A stretch of DNA of 64,000 nt, taken from the NCBI RefSeq assembly GCF_000340565.2, contig NZ_CP007203.1, forward strand, positions 2,969,824-3,033,823, written 5' to 3'. Made by a program: the position numbers and the translations under genes. The stretch is from Nodularia spumigena CCY9414. Lineage in GTDB: Bacteria; Cyanobacteriota; Cyanobacteriia; Cyanobacteriales; Nostocaceae. This document shows positions 49,685 through 58,420 of the stretch, one piece after another. The notes beneath the pieces were generated by a model, which did not search any database, was not told the DNA's origin, and saw only the letters and a program-made list of their open reading frames with translations. How positions within the stretch are numbered: the stretch's first letter is position 1; each line of letters opens with the position of its first letter.

Positions 49685-50764
49685 ATGTTAACGATATTAG
49701 TTACAGGTGGGGCGGGTTTTATTGGTGCTAATTTTGTCCTCCTAGCAAGACAGTTAGGATGGGCTAATGTAATTAATTTGGATAAGTTAACTTATGCTAG
49801 TAATTTAGGAACTTTAGCTGAGTTACAAGGTGATAAAAATTATCATTTTGTCCAAGGAGATATTGGTAATTTAGAGTTAGTCGGTTATTTATTAGAAAAA
49901 TATCAGCCAGATGCAATTATCAATTTTGCTGCTGAAAGTCATGTTGACCGTTCTATTTTGAGTCCTGAAGATTTTATTCAGACTAATGTAGTCGGTACAT
50001 TTAAGTTATTAGAAGCAAGTCGATTTTATTGGCAAAAATTATCAGCTTCAAAACAGTCAGAATTTCGCTTTCTGCACGTCTCTACAGATGAAGTATACGG
50101 CTCACTTAATCCGAAAGATCCAGCTTTTTGCGAAGATACACCCTATGCACCCAATAGTCCTTATGCAGCATCTAAAGCAGCTTCTGACCATTTTGTAAGA
50201 GCTTATTATCACACTTATGGATTCCCTACTTTAACAACAAATTGCTCTAACAATTATGGTCCGCGTCAGTTTCCTGAAAAACTGATTCCTTTGACTATCC
50301 TTAATGCTATGGAAGGTAAATCATTACCTATATATGGGGATGGACAAAATATCAGAGATTGGCTTTATGTTATCGACCATTGCGAGGCTATTAACCTAGT
50401 TTTGCAACAGGGAAAAGTTGGCGAAACTTATAATATTGGTGGAATTAACGAAAAAACTAACTTGATAGTTGTGGAAAAAATTTGTGCAATTATCGATGAA
50501 TTAGCGCCTAAACCTGATTTTTCCCACTCTTCATTAATTACCTTTGTCAAAGACCGTCCGGGACATGATCGAAGATATGCAATTGATTGTAGTAAAATTA
50601 GTGATGAATTAGGTTGGCAACCTCACGAAAATTTCGATAGTGGTTTATTCAAAACTGTGCAATGGTATCTCAATAACTCTGATTGGATTAATCAGGTACG
50701 TTCAGGAGAATATAAGTCATGGTTAAAACAAAACTATGAAAATCGTGTTGGGGGTAAGAGTTAA
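49685..50764 (+). CDS. rfbB: dTDP-glucose 4,6-dehydratase
   Basis: Makes dTDP-4-keto-6-deoxyglucose, the precursor of rhamnose and other deoxysugars. 359 residues. NAD motif [26 protein letters not shown], the catalytic STDEVYGSL and YAASKAASDHFVRAY, and NNYGPRQFPEKLIPL are all present, with the downstream KDRPGHDRRYAID signature. ATG at 49685. It adds to the surface-sugar genes of this part of the window; the other rfb genes are not here. Confidence 0.95.
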   Translation: MLTILVTGGAGFIGANFVLLARQLGWANVINLDKLTYASNLGTLAELQGDKNYHFVQGDIGNLELVGYLLEKYQPDAIINFAAESHVDRSILSPEDFIQTNVVGTFKLLEASRFYWQKLSASKQSEFRFLHVSTDEVYGSLNPKDPAFCEDTPYAPNSPYAASKAASDHFVRAYYHTYGFPTLTTNCSNNYGPRQFPEKLIPLTILNAMEGKSLPIYGDGQNIRDWLYVIDHCEAINLVLQQGKVGETYNIGGINEKTNLIVVEKICAIIDELAPKPDFSHSSLITFVKDRPGHDRRYAIDCSKISDELGWQPHENFDSGLFKTVQWYLNNSDWINQVRSGEYKSWLKQNYENRVGGKS

Positions 50765-50816
50765 ACGCAAAGGGGCGCAAAGGTGAACGCAAAGTTGCGC
50801 GGAGAGGGAGTTATGG

Positions 50817-51332
50817 TTAAGTGGGATTTTTTGCAGGTGGAATGAGATAAATTCCTCCGGAAATTAAGGTTAATGCTACAGAAATCCAAAAAGCAATCAT
50901 AGAGGGAGTTTCCCAAAGGGTAGATAAGGGTGCAATTAACAGCGATATGGCTATGATTTGACTAACTGTTTTCAGTTTACCCCAAATATTCGCCCCTGTG
51001 ATTGTCGTTTGATTTACTCGCCACCCGGCGATCGCCAATTCCCGTGCTAAAATTACAAACACGCCCCAAGCTGGAATACGTTCTAGTTCAACTAACACCA
51101 ATAACGGCGCAAGTACCAGTAATTTATCTACTAAAGGATCAAGAAATTTACCCAAATCAGTAATTTGGTTGAGTTTTCGCGCCAAATAGCCATCTAACCA
51201 GTCAGTTAACGCTGCGACTAAAAATATTGTTAAACATATCCATCTGGCTTGGGGTGTGGGATTATATAATCCATACAGTAAAAATGGGATTCCCAAAAGT
51301 CGAGAAAATGTAATCGCGTTGGGTAAATTCAT
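50817..51332 (-). CDS. pgsA: CDP-diacylglycerol--glycerol-3-phosphate 3-phosphatidyltransferase
   Basis: Membrane enzyme making phosphatidylglycerol phosphate, precursor of the essential thylakoid lipid phosphatidylglycerol. 171 residues with the CDP-alcohol phosphatidyltransferase motif DWLDGYLARKLNQITDLGKFLDPLVDK (split: D-G-x2-A-R-x8-G-x3-D-x3-D) and four to five membrane helices. The ATG at 51332 (MNLPNAITFSRLL) overlaps the Uma2 stop in an ATGA arrangement; a TTG four codons upstream is less likely. Confidence 0.92.
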   Translation of the reverse strand: MNLPNAITFSRLLGIPFLLYGLYNPTPQARWICLTIFLVAALTDWLDGYLARKLNQITDLGKFLDPLVDKLLVLAPLLVLVELERIPAWGVFVILARELAIAGWRVNQTTITGANIWGKLKTVSQIIAISLLIAPLSTLWETPSMIAFWISVALTLISGGIYLIPPAKNPT

Positions 51333-51892
51333 AATTTTAAACAATCAAATAATTGCCCTAATGTCAACTGGAAATCACCGACTAATTCGGGTACTGGTAA
51401 TATATCTTGTTCATTTTCTAAAAATATTGGTTGCTGATTATGTGGATAAACTAAAACGTTATGTTCTTCTGGGTCAATTAACCAACCTAAGCTAGTACCA
51501 TGATTTAAACAATGTAAAATATTTCTGGTAACTTTGATTGTACTTTGTTGAGGAGAGAGGATTTCAATTGTCCAATCTGGATAGGTATTAAACACATTGG
51601 CAATATTGCCTTTTTCATCAACAGGAATTCTCCCCCATGCAAATACAGCCACATCTGGAACAATAGAGCGTTCGCCAAATGTACAGCGTAATTCTGGAAA
51701 GGCTAAAGCGATTTTGCGAGGTTTGACTACATTATTAATTGTAGTAACTAATTCACCTTGAATTGTACTATGTTTACCTTGATGCATGGGTTTTTGAATG
51801 ATTTCGCCGTTGATATATTCACTGGCTGGTTCGGTTTCTGGTAATTGCAAAAATTCTTCTAAACTTATTTGGCGAGTTGGTGTTTTTATCAT
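51329..51892 (-). CDS. Uma2 family (DUF820) protein
   Basis: 187-residue Uma2-type PD-(D/E)xK-like protein: ISLEEFLQLPETEPASEYIN, SIVPDVAVFAWGRIP (metal Asp), PDWTIEILSPQQSTIKVTRN (E-x-L-S-P) and LGWLIDPEEHNVLVYP. Its stop codon overlaps the pgsA start by four bases, so pgsA translation is probably coupled to it. Role unknown; second such gene here (see 28468). Confidence 0.87.
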   Translation of the reverse strand: MIKTPTRQISLEEFLQLPETEPASEYINGEIIQKPMHQGKHSTIQGELVTTINNVVKPRKIALAFPELRCTFGERSIVPDVAVFAWGRIPVDEKGNIANVFNTYPDWTIEILSPQQSTIKVTRNILHCLNHGTSLGWLIDPEEHNVLVYPHNQQPIFLENEQDILPVPELVGDFQLTLGQLFDCLKL

Positions 51893-52049
51893 AATATTTT
51901 CCTGATGCTATTTAACATCAAGTTTAGCTTAAATAAACTTGTTTGATTTTCGGCTGCGTGTCTATGGTGCGAAACAAAATATCACCAAATTGAGTTTTTA
52001 GTCTATTTGCATGGCATGATCTGTATTTTGAGATTATGAAAACAAGACT

Positions 52050-53459
52050 ATGACTGAAAATACAGATTTTCGGATTGAACGCGATTCAATGGGCGATCGC
52101 CAAATTCCCGGTAGCGCTTATTACGGCATTCAAACACTACGGGCGATAGAAAACTTCCAAATTAGCGGCATTGAGCCTTTGCCTACTTACGTAGATGCCT
52201 GTCTGATAATTAAAAAAGCTACCGCCACCGTTAACGGCGAATTAGGTTGTATTCCCCAGGATATCAGTGAAGCAATTATCCAAGCTGCTAATGAAATCCT
52301 GGCGGGAAATTTACGAGATCAGTTTGTGGTTGATGTCTATCAAGCGGGTGCGGGAACTTCTCACCACATGAATGTTAATGAGGTTTTGGCAAATCGGGCT
52401 TTAGAAATTCTCGGCGATGAAAAGGGTAATTACAAAAGGGTTAGCCCCAACGACCATGTAAACTACGGACAGTCTACCAATGATGTGATTCCCACAGCTA
52501 TCCGCGTTGGTGGCTTATTAGCACTTACCCACACATTACAGCCAGCTTTAGAAAAGGCGATCGCATCTTTAGAAAACAAAGCTGTACAATTTCAAGATAT
52601 CGTCAAATCTGGCAGAACCCACCTACAAGATGCTGTACCTGTGCGTTTGGGTGAGAATTTCCGGGCTTGGGCGCAGATATTATCAGAACACCAAAACCGC
52701 ATCTATACAGCCTCTGGGGATTTAATGGCGTTGGGTTTGGGTGGAAGTGCGGCTGGTACAGGAATGAATACACATCCCCAGTATCGCGCCCGTGTGGTAG
52801 AAGTTATTGCCCAATTTCTGGAATCGCCCTTAGAACCAGCACCCCATTTAATGGCTGCAATGCAGAGTATGGCTCCTTTTGTCAACGTTTCCGGGGCTTT
52901 ACGCAACTTGGCACAGGATTTAGTCAAAATTTCCCATGATTTGCGGTTAATGGACTCAGGCCCCAAAACTGGTTTTAAAGAAATTCAACTCCCCCCAGTG
53001 CAACCAGGTTCTTCAATTATGCCGGGTAAATATAACCCAGTCATGGCAGAGATGACATCAATGGTATGCTTTCAGGTAATGGGATATGATAGTGCGATCG
53101 CCTTAGCAGCCCAAGCCGGACAATTAGAATTAAACGTAATGATGCCGCTAATTGGCTATAATTTGATTCACAGCATTGAAATACTCGGTAACACCATCGC
53201 CGCCCTCACCGAACGCTGTATTGAAGGAATTACCGCCGATAAAGAACGCTGTTTAGCCTACGCCGAAGGTAGTTTAGCATTAGTCACCGCACTGAACACC
53301 CACATCGGATATTTAAACGCTGCTGCTGTAGCCAAAGAATCTTTAGAAACAGGTAAATCTCTCAGACAAATTGTATTAGAACGAGGATTAATGACCGAAG
53401 ACGAATTAGCCATCGTCTTAAACTTAGAACAAATGAGCGCCATTGTTCCTCTAACTTGA
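52050..53459 (+). CDS. aspA: Aspartate ammonia-lyase
   Basis: Deaminates aspartate to fumarate and ammonia. 469 residues of the fumarase/aspartase superfamily. FRIERDSMGDRQIPGSAYYG at the start, SPNDHVNYGQSTNDVIPTA, SGRTHLQDAVPVRLG and the signature GSSIMPGKYNPVMAEM. The stretch after the signature (MVCFQVMGYDSAIALAAQAG, QLELNVMMP) follows aspartase rather than class II fumarase. The signature has Tyr where most have Val (PGKYNP). ATG at 52050. No ammonium or nitrogen-control site recognised upstream. Confidence 0.88.
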   Translation: MTENTDFRIERDSMGDRQIPGSAYYGIQTLRAIENFQISGIEPLPTYVDACLIIKKATATVNGELGCIPQDISEAIIQAANEILAGNLRDQFVVDVYQAGAGTSHHMNVNEVLANRALEILGDEKGNYKRVSPNDHVNYGQSTNDVIPTAIRVGGLLALTHTLQPALEKAIASLENKAVQFQDIVKSGRTHLQDAVPVRLGENFRAWAQILSEHQNRIYTASGDLMALGLGGSAAGTGMNTHPQYRARVVEVIAQFLESPLEPAPHLMAAMQSMAPFVNVSGALRNLAQDLVKISHDLRLMDSGPKTGFKEIQLPPVQPGSSIMPGKYNPVMAEMTSMVCFQVMGYDSAIALAAQAGQLELNVMMPLIGYNLIHSIEILGNTIAALTERCIEGITADKERCLAYAEGSLALVTALNTHIGYLNAAAVAKESLETGKSLRQIVLERGLMTEDELAIVLNLEQMSAIVPLT

Positions 53460-53463
53460 CATT

Positions 53464-53586
53464 CTCCCCTCTCCTTTATAAGGAGAGGGGTTGGGGGTGA
53501 GGTTTCATGACAGCAGGTAAAATTTATTAATATAATGAAACATATATTAATCCAATATATTATCCATGCAGACACAAAAACCATCA
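53464..53586 (+). repeat. Upstream copy of a tandem duplication (leader and start codon of the DUF362 gene)
   Basis: This stretch is repeated about 134 bases later at 53598-53720. Both copies hold a perfect hairpin CCCCTCTCCTT-TAT-AAGGAGAGGGG, an AT-rich segment and ATGCAGACACAAAAACCATC. In this first copy the frame from the ATG at 53566 ends after about 16 codons. Confidence 0.85.
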
Positions 53587-53699
53587 AAAAGTCAAAATCT
53601 CCCCTCTCCTTTATAAGGAGAGGGGTTGGGGGTGAGGTTTCATGACAGATGATAAATTTCTTCATATAATTAAACATATATTAATGTCATATATTATCC

Positions 53700-54671
53700 A
53701 TGCAGACACAAAAACCATCAGTCAGTCTAATTCGGGCTACCTCCTACGAAAGCGAGGCTTTACGAGCATCATTAGTCACCCTGCTGGAACCTTTGGGGGG
53801 GATGTCTGCCTTTGTCAAACCAGGAAATAGAGTATTACTCAAGCCCAATCTCCTCACAGGTTCCCGCCCTACAAAAGAGTGTACAACCCGGCGAGAACTG
53901 GTTTATGAAGTCGCCCAGATGGTCATAGCAGCTGGTGGTAAGCCATTTCTAGGCGATAGTCCCGCCTTTGGGAGCGCCAAAGGAGTCGCAGAAGCCAACG
54001 GCTATCTCCCGCTTTTAGAAGCATTGCATATACCTATCATTGAGTTTCACGGTAAGCGTTACCAAACAGTCAACGAAGATTTTAATCACCTGCGGCTATG
54101 CAAAGAAGCAATGGAAGCAGATGTTGTGATTAACTTACCCAAAGTCAAATCACATACACAGTTGACATTAACGATGGGGGTAAAAAATCTCTTTGGTTGT
54201 GTTCCTGGTAAAATGAAAGCTTGGTGGCACATGGAAGCAGGGAAAGATGCTAACCGATTTGGTGAAATGTTAGTAGAAACTGCCAGAGCAATTAATCCCA
54301 ACTTAACTATTTTAGATGGTATTATCGGTCATGAAGGTAATGGACCGAGTGGTGGAGAACCTCGTAATTTAGGAATTTTAGCAGCCGCAGCCGATGTATT
54401 TGCTTTAGATAGGGCGGTAGTAGAAATTCTCAATGTCCCACCCGAACAAGTTCCCACAGTTGCAGCGTCTCAAAGGTTGGGTGTTTGTCCAGAATTAGCT
54501 GAGATAGAATTTCCTCATTTACAACCTGATTTACTCAAAATTGAAGATTGGCAATTACCAGATAAATTAATCCCAATTGATTTTGCCATGCCTCGTGTGA
54601 TTAAGTCTACGTTTAAACACTTTTATATTAAGTTTCTCAAGGAACCGATGAGTGCTTATGGTAAAGGCTAA
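53700..54671 (+). CDS. DUF362 domain protein
   Basis: 323-residue protein of the DUF362 family, often linked to Fe-S proteins; here there is no ferredoxin domain. Seen: PGNRVLLKPNLLTGSRPTKE, GGKPFLGDSPAFGSAKGVAE, DVVINLPKVKSHTQLTLTMG (then VKNLFGCVPG) and ILDGIIGHEGNGPSGGEPRN. Start ATG 53700. Its leader and first seven codons are duplicated directly upstream. Function unknown. Confidence 0.87.
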   Translation: MQTQKPSVSLIRATSYESEALRASLVTLLEPLGGMSAFVKPGNRVLLKPNLLTGSRPTKECTTRRELVYEVAQMVIAAGGKPFLGDSPAFGSAKGVAEANGYLPLLEALHIPIIEFHGKRYQTVNEDFNHLRLCKEAMEADVVINLPKVKSHTQLTLTMGVKNLFGCVPGKMKAWWHMEAGKDANRFGEMLVETARAINPNLTILDGIIGHEGNGPSGGEPRNLGILAAAADVFALDRAVVEILNVPPEQVPTVAASQRLGVCPELAEIEFPHLQPDLLKIEDWQLPDKLIPIDFAMPRVIKSTFKHFYIKFLKEPMSAYGKG

Positions 54672-54703
54672 AGTGGTAAGTTTTACCGAATAACGCCAGC
54701 AAT

Positions 54704-54851
54704 CGTAGGGTGGGTTAGGCGCATAGGGTAAACATGACACTCAACAAAAGAACTTTTTGGCGACGTAACCCACCTTCAACCGTCAATATTTGTGGTGGGT
54801 TAAGCTGTCGCTTTAGCGCAGCCATGCCCCTTGGGCTATACCCACCCTACG
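54704..54851. repeat. Inverted-repeat element with CGTAGGGTGGGTTA ends
   Basis: CGTAGGGTGGGTTA (54704-54717) and TACCCACCCTACG (54839-54851) face each other; AACCCACC and GGTGGGTT repeat inside. No ORF. A typical short cyanobacterial non-autonomous repeat. Confidence 0.7.
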
Positions 54852-54906
54852 GTTGAGAAACCATGTATAATCTTTGAAGCGATACATAAAACCCAAGTGT
54901 TTACCA

Positions 54907-55146
54907 ATGGCAAATAATCCGCAACAACCGGGAGAATACGATGCTGTACTTGGTGGTCAAAATCAAGCCCCAGAGAATGCAGCAGTTTTAGGTGGAATTC
55001 AAGGGGTAAAGTTACGGTTGAGTAACTCCAACCCAACGGTAAGAATTGCAGCACTGGGACAAGTTTTGAATTATGGAGAAGTGGGTTTAGATTTAGTAAT
55101 TCAAGCTTTAAATGATGAGTCACTACAAGTACAAGATGCAGCTTAT
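54907..55146 (+). pseudogene. HEAT-repeat protein, N-terminal fragment
   Basis: The ATG at 54907 starts MANNPQQPGEYDAVLGGQNQ followed by APENAAVLGGIQGVKLRL and HEAT-like helices (NPTVRIAALGQVLNYGEVGL, VIQALNDESLQVQDAAYS). The protein family normally continues with more repeats or an effector domain. Here, after AAYS, sequence of an unrelated gene begins in another frame, and this frame ends at TGA 55215. A truncated gene joined to the next by deletion. Confidence 0.7.
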
Positions 55147-55522
55147 TCGTTTCACCCAAATATCCCAGACACCACGACAACTATTATTATGGGATATCGT
55201 CACCGGTTGGGATGACAACGGTAACGATAAAAATTCAGTCATGGGTGCATTAGCAAGAATAGCCAAAGCACCCGAAAATACCACCACAATATTTGTATTG
55301 CGAGACATACATTTTATCCTCAAAAACCCCGACACCGAAAAAAATGCTCCCGTAATTCGCGCCATCAAAAACCTGACACGACAACTCAAACGCACCCGCC
55401 AAACCCTCATCCTCACCAGTCATATATTAACCATTCCCCCAGAACTAAAGACTAAAATCGCTATTAAACTAGCAGGCTTGACTCAGACTCTACCTATATA
55501 TAGATTGACAAAAGCGAGGTAG
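55145..55522 (+). pseudogene. Ycf46-type AAA ATPase fragment, both ends missing
   Basis: From about 55145 the frame reads IRFTQISQTPRQLLLWDIVT, then GWDDNG, ALARIAKAPENTTTIFVLRD, IHFILKNPDTEKNAPVIRAI and KNLTRQLKRTRQTLILTSHI, the N-terminal region of cyanobacterial/plastid Ycf46-like ATPases. The family's own N-terminus and the whole AAA core (Walker motifs) are absent; the frame ends YRLTKAR at 55522. Non-functional remnant. Confidence 0.72.
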
Positions 55523-56138
55523 TATTACTCAGATTTAGCTTTGATGATGCAGAACCTTTTTTTGGTGCGATCGCTGCATAAATACGAGATAATCTGGCTG
55601 TATTCACTGTATTTATGCGGTATTACTTCATTTGTGTAATAGTTAGTTTTACATAGTCTTACTGATTTTTGCATACCTGAGATTTAACTACAGGGCTATT
55701 GTTAAAAAAATATTTATTTTTATGTAAAATTTCGGTGACTTTAAATGTAACTAAAACTAGCTAAATCGCTAAAACTACGCTGACAAGGTGATTTGAAGAT
55801 GTTACTATAGTATCATGGTTCGCTAATTCAGGTGAATAATTAATATATGCTCAGATAAAAAAAAGTGATTTATTATGCCAATAGTTAACCTATTCTTAAC
55901 CCGTAAATCACAAATTACAGTCCAGAATGTAAATTATTAGTCACGCAGTCAAGATACCAATGGTTTTTTGTAACTTTGTATCAAAAATGGCAGTTATAAA
56001 GCTGCTATTATGAAATTGACAAAACTGGGTGAACTTTTTGACTGCTACATAGTTAACAGTCAAAAAATAGTTAGAATAGCATCAACACTCTCTTCTTGAG
56101 AGTCAACCTCCAAAAAAAGTGACGAATTTCAAATTTGT
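55523..56138. other. Intergenic region, AT-rich
   Basis: 616 bases. One HIP1-like site near 55568 and a short perfect stem ACTCTC-TTCTT-GAGAGT (about 56085-56101) just before the small membrane-protein gene. No coding sequence, tRNA or mobile element recognised. Confidence 0.45.
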
Positions 56139-56324
56139 ATGGACGCAAATAGCCAGTCTGCCAACCCTCCCGATACATATTCCCATCGTTTGGCAGACAT
56201 TGTGGGAACTGCGATCGCTCTAGTGACTCTAACACTACCTGTGTTTGTCATTGCCCACTATTCAACAGATGTTGCAAATAACCCGCAACCGCAAACCTAT
56301 ACACTGCCTATTCGTGGAAATTAA
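56139..56324 (+). CDS. Small single-span membrane protein
   Basis: 61 residues: a polar N-terminus MDANSQSANPPDTYSHRLAD, one membrane helix IVGTAIALVTLTLPVFVIAH and a short polar tail. The ATG at 56139 is clear. The shape is that of small thylakoid or plasma-membrane subunits in cyanobacteria; no named family recognised. Confidence 0.6.
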   Translation: MDANSQSANPPDTYSHRLADIVGTAIALVTLTLPVFVIAHYSTDVANNPQPQTYTLPIRGN

Positions 56325-56646
56325 ACAACAGTTGCAAGTAGCATTTCACAGCAAGTTCGCTCGCAGAAGGAGAAAACACCTTGTGATCTGATATTCTGGA
56401 TGTGTAATTAACCCGGCATGATCTGAATCTGTATTGTCTTCTGACTGATTCAGATATGTGTAGCTCAAGTTTTTTGATTGATCATCAGTCGTAGATATCT
56501 GAGTAAAAAGCGTTGCGGGGAGTCCTGACAACGCTTTTTACTGTGGGAAGTTGACCTATACTTGCGATGTGGAACAATAATTGAAATGAATACCTTGGGA
56601 AGAAGTCCATCTTGGCTTTAAAATTCTACAGAAGGAGCCAAACTGA
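56325..56646. other. Intergenic region, possible small RNA plus terminator
   Basis: 322 bases holding a strong terminator at 56505-56539, which lies 181 bases beyond the small membrane gene. The stretch between (56330-56505) has TGATCTGA/TCAGAT complementarities and may be a long 3' leader or a separate small RNA. Confidence 0.4.
56505..56539 (+). terminator. Strong intrinsic terminator
   Basis: AAAAAGCGTTG (56505-56515) and CAACGCTTTTT (56529-56539) form an 11-bp perfect stem with a 13-base loop, ending in a T run; it can work on both strands. Confidence 0.8.
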
Positions 56647-57198
56647 GTGCTACCTGAATTTACCCGTTATCAGAGGAGTTTTTCTGTGGACTTATCCCGT
56701 ATTCCTGCTCAACCAAAACCTGGTATACTCAACGTTTTAATTGAAATCCCCGGCGGGAGTAAAAATAAATACGAGTTTGACAAAGACTTGGAAGCCTTCG
56801 CCCTAGACAGAGTGCTTTATTCTTCGGTACGATATCCTTATGACTACGGCTTTGTACCGAACACTTTAGCTGATGATGGCGATCCTTTGGATGGAATGGT
56901 GATTATGGATGAACCAACCTTTCCTGGCTGTGTAATTCCAGCACGACCCATTGGGATGTTAGAAATGATTGACGGAGGCGATCGCGATGAAAAAATTCTT
57001 TGTGTTCCTGACAAAGATCCGCGCTACGCTGGAGTAAAATCACTCAGAGACATAGCACCACACCGCTTAGACGAAATTGCCGAATTTTTCCGCAGTTATA
57101 AAAATCTGGAAAAGAAGGTGACAGAAATTCTCGGTTGGCAGGATGTTGACAAAGTTGCCGCCTTAGTAGAAAAATTCATCAAGGCTGCTCAAGCATAA
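56647..57198 (+). CDS. ppa: Inorganic pyrophosphatase
   Basis: Hydrolyses pyrophosphate, pulling biosynthetic reactions forward. Soluble family I enzyme: [42 protein letters not shown] (split: D-D-G-D-P-x-D metal signature) and [23 protein letters not shown] at 56647 gives 183 residues and has a good ribosome-binding site (AGAAGGAG) 10 bases upstream. A GTG at 56686 ([13 protein letters not shown]) gives the usual family length of about 170, so the start is not certain. Confidence 0.95.
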   Translation: MLPEFTRYQRSFSVDLSRIPAQPKPGILNVLIEIPGGSKNKYEFDKDLEAFALDRVLYSSVRYPYDYGFVPNTLADDGDPLDGMVIMDEPTFPGCVIPARPIGMLEMIDGGDRDEKILCVPDKDPRYAGVKSLRDIAPHRLDEIAEFFRSYKNLEKKVTEILGWQDVDKVAALVEKFIKAAQA

Positions 57199-57205
57199 TG
57201 TAAAC

Positions 57206-57269
57206 GTTATGAGTTATAAGTTGTGAGTTATGAGTTTTTATTTTTAACTCTTAACTTCTAACTCTTAAC
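57206..57269. repeat. Long imperfect hairpin of heptamer-like repeats
   Basis: GTTATGAGTTATAAGTT and AACTTCTAACTCTTAAC lie on either side of a T-rich loop and can pair over about 24 bases with four mismatches. May act as a weak ppa terminator. Confidence 0.5.
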
Positions 57270-57347
57270 GGTTTATAACCTTTGTAGAGACACAAACAGC
57301 TTTCGCTGGTTGCGATTTGCAAAAAATTCTACAAAACTCTAAAAAAA

Positions 57348-57731
57348 ATGCAGCGTACTGTCCTTTTAGCAAAAATTCATAACTGTACCCTCACGGGAGC
57401 AAATATTAACTACGTGGGTAGTATCAGCATCGATGAAGTTTTATTAGACAAAGCTGGCATTTTACCCTATGAGCAAGTGCAAGTAGTGAATAATGCCAAT
57501 GGTGAGCGTTTTATAACTTATACAATACCTGCTCCCGCTAATTCCGGAATAATTGAACTCAATGGGGCAGCAGCACGTCTAGGCATTACAGGCGATCGCG
57601 TGATCATAATGGCTTACGGGCAGTTCACTCCAGAAGAGTTAAAAAATTACTCTCCTACAGTAGTCATTGTGGACGAAAAAAACCGACTTTTGGAAGTGCG
57701 GCACTACGATGACCTGCTCAGTAAGGTCTAA
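57348..57731 (+). CDS. panD: Aspartate 1-decarboxylase
   Basis: Makes beta-alanine for pantothenate and coenzyme A. 127 residues starting [20 protein letters not shown]; the self-cleavage site that generates the pyruvoyl group is Gly24-Ser25 in NYVGSISID. Also present: RFITYTIPA and [23 protein letters not shown] at 57348. Follows ppa by about 150 bases. Confidence 0.96.
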   Translation: MQRTVLLAKIHNCTLTGANINYVGSISIDEVLLDKAGILPYEQVQVVNNANGERFITYTIPAPANSGIIELNGAAARLGITGDRVIIMAYGQFTPEELKNYSPTVVIVDEKNRLLEVRHYDDLLSKV

Positions 57732-57743
57732 TTGGCAAGGAAA

Positions 57744-58070
57744 ATGTCAAATTTTGAGTTATCGGGTTTGCAAAGCTACGTAACAGAAGAGCCAATTATT
57801 CCCCTAAGTAGTCCTGTGGGTGAATTTCTGGTGAAATTTTGGGGTGTCAGAGGTTTGATTCCCACTCCATCCAGCAGCTTCCATTAAACAATGTCTGGGT
57901 GACCAAATGCTCCAGCCTTTGTTTCCTTATCCTTTACAGGCGATGCAATCTGAATTGCAATTCTACCACCTGAATCCGGGGAGTGAGGTAAAGTTAGATG
58001 ATGTGATATTACCACCGCATTGATTAATCAAACTCAGAAATCAGTGGGTTTAGTATTATCGGTTGGGTAG
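57744..58070 (+). pseudogene. Metallo-beta-lactamase-fold hydrolase, internally deleted and frameshifted
   Basis: The ATG at 57744 reads MSNFELSGLQSYVTEEPIIP, then EFLVKFWGVRGLIPTPS, the usual start of a cyanobacterial MBL-fold hydrolase, and stops at 57887 before the metal-binding HxHxDH. A second in-frame-looking piece begins KQCLGDQMLQPLFPYPLQAM, then QSELQFYHLNPGSEVKLDDV, and a third, after a shift, LINQTQKSVGLVLSVG ending at 58070. The catalytic segment lies in the missing portion, so it cannot be active. Confidence 0.72.
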
Positions 58071-58132
58071 CCAATGAAATTTGGGAAAAGTCTGCATTTA
58101 AAAAACTAATATTTTCCGCAAAGCATTAATGA

Positions 58133-58420
58133 TCAGTGACATTCGCTCAAAGACTGTCTAAGCTCTTGGAGTTTGGTAGCTACCGCCCCATTATGAAGTA
58201 ATTCTGCCGCTTTGCTTAAACCTGATGGCATATCTGAACAAATACCACTGCGCCAGAGATAAAAACCACCATTCCATAAGGCTGTTTGCATGAGTTCCCC
58301 AGGTTGACCGGCTAAAACTTCCTGGATTTGAGTCAACAATTCTGCGGTACTTCCTAAAGGTACATTCTTGCTAGTAATCCCATAATCATGGGGCGAGAGC
58401 AGCAATCTTTCTATCTCTTG
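58133..58420 (-). pseudogene. Anthranilate phosphoribosyltransferase-like protein, C-terminal fragment
   Basis: The minus-strand frame EIERLLLSPHDYGITSKNVP, LGSTAELLTQIQEVLAGQPG, ELMQTALWNGGFYLWRSGIC is the C-terminal domain of a cyanobacterial TrpD-family protein. Everything upstream is absent: reading back, the sequence becomes a LysR gene near 58410. An ATG-less internal start would be needed. Remnant of a deletion that removed the trpD-like 5' part. Confidence 0.75.

Noticed and set aside
52050-53459. Class II fumarase
   Set aside because: The region after GSSIMPGKYNPV follows aspartase, not fumarase; residual doubt remains.
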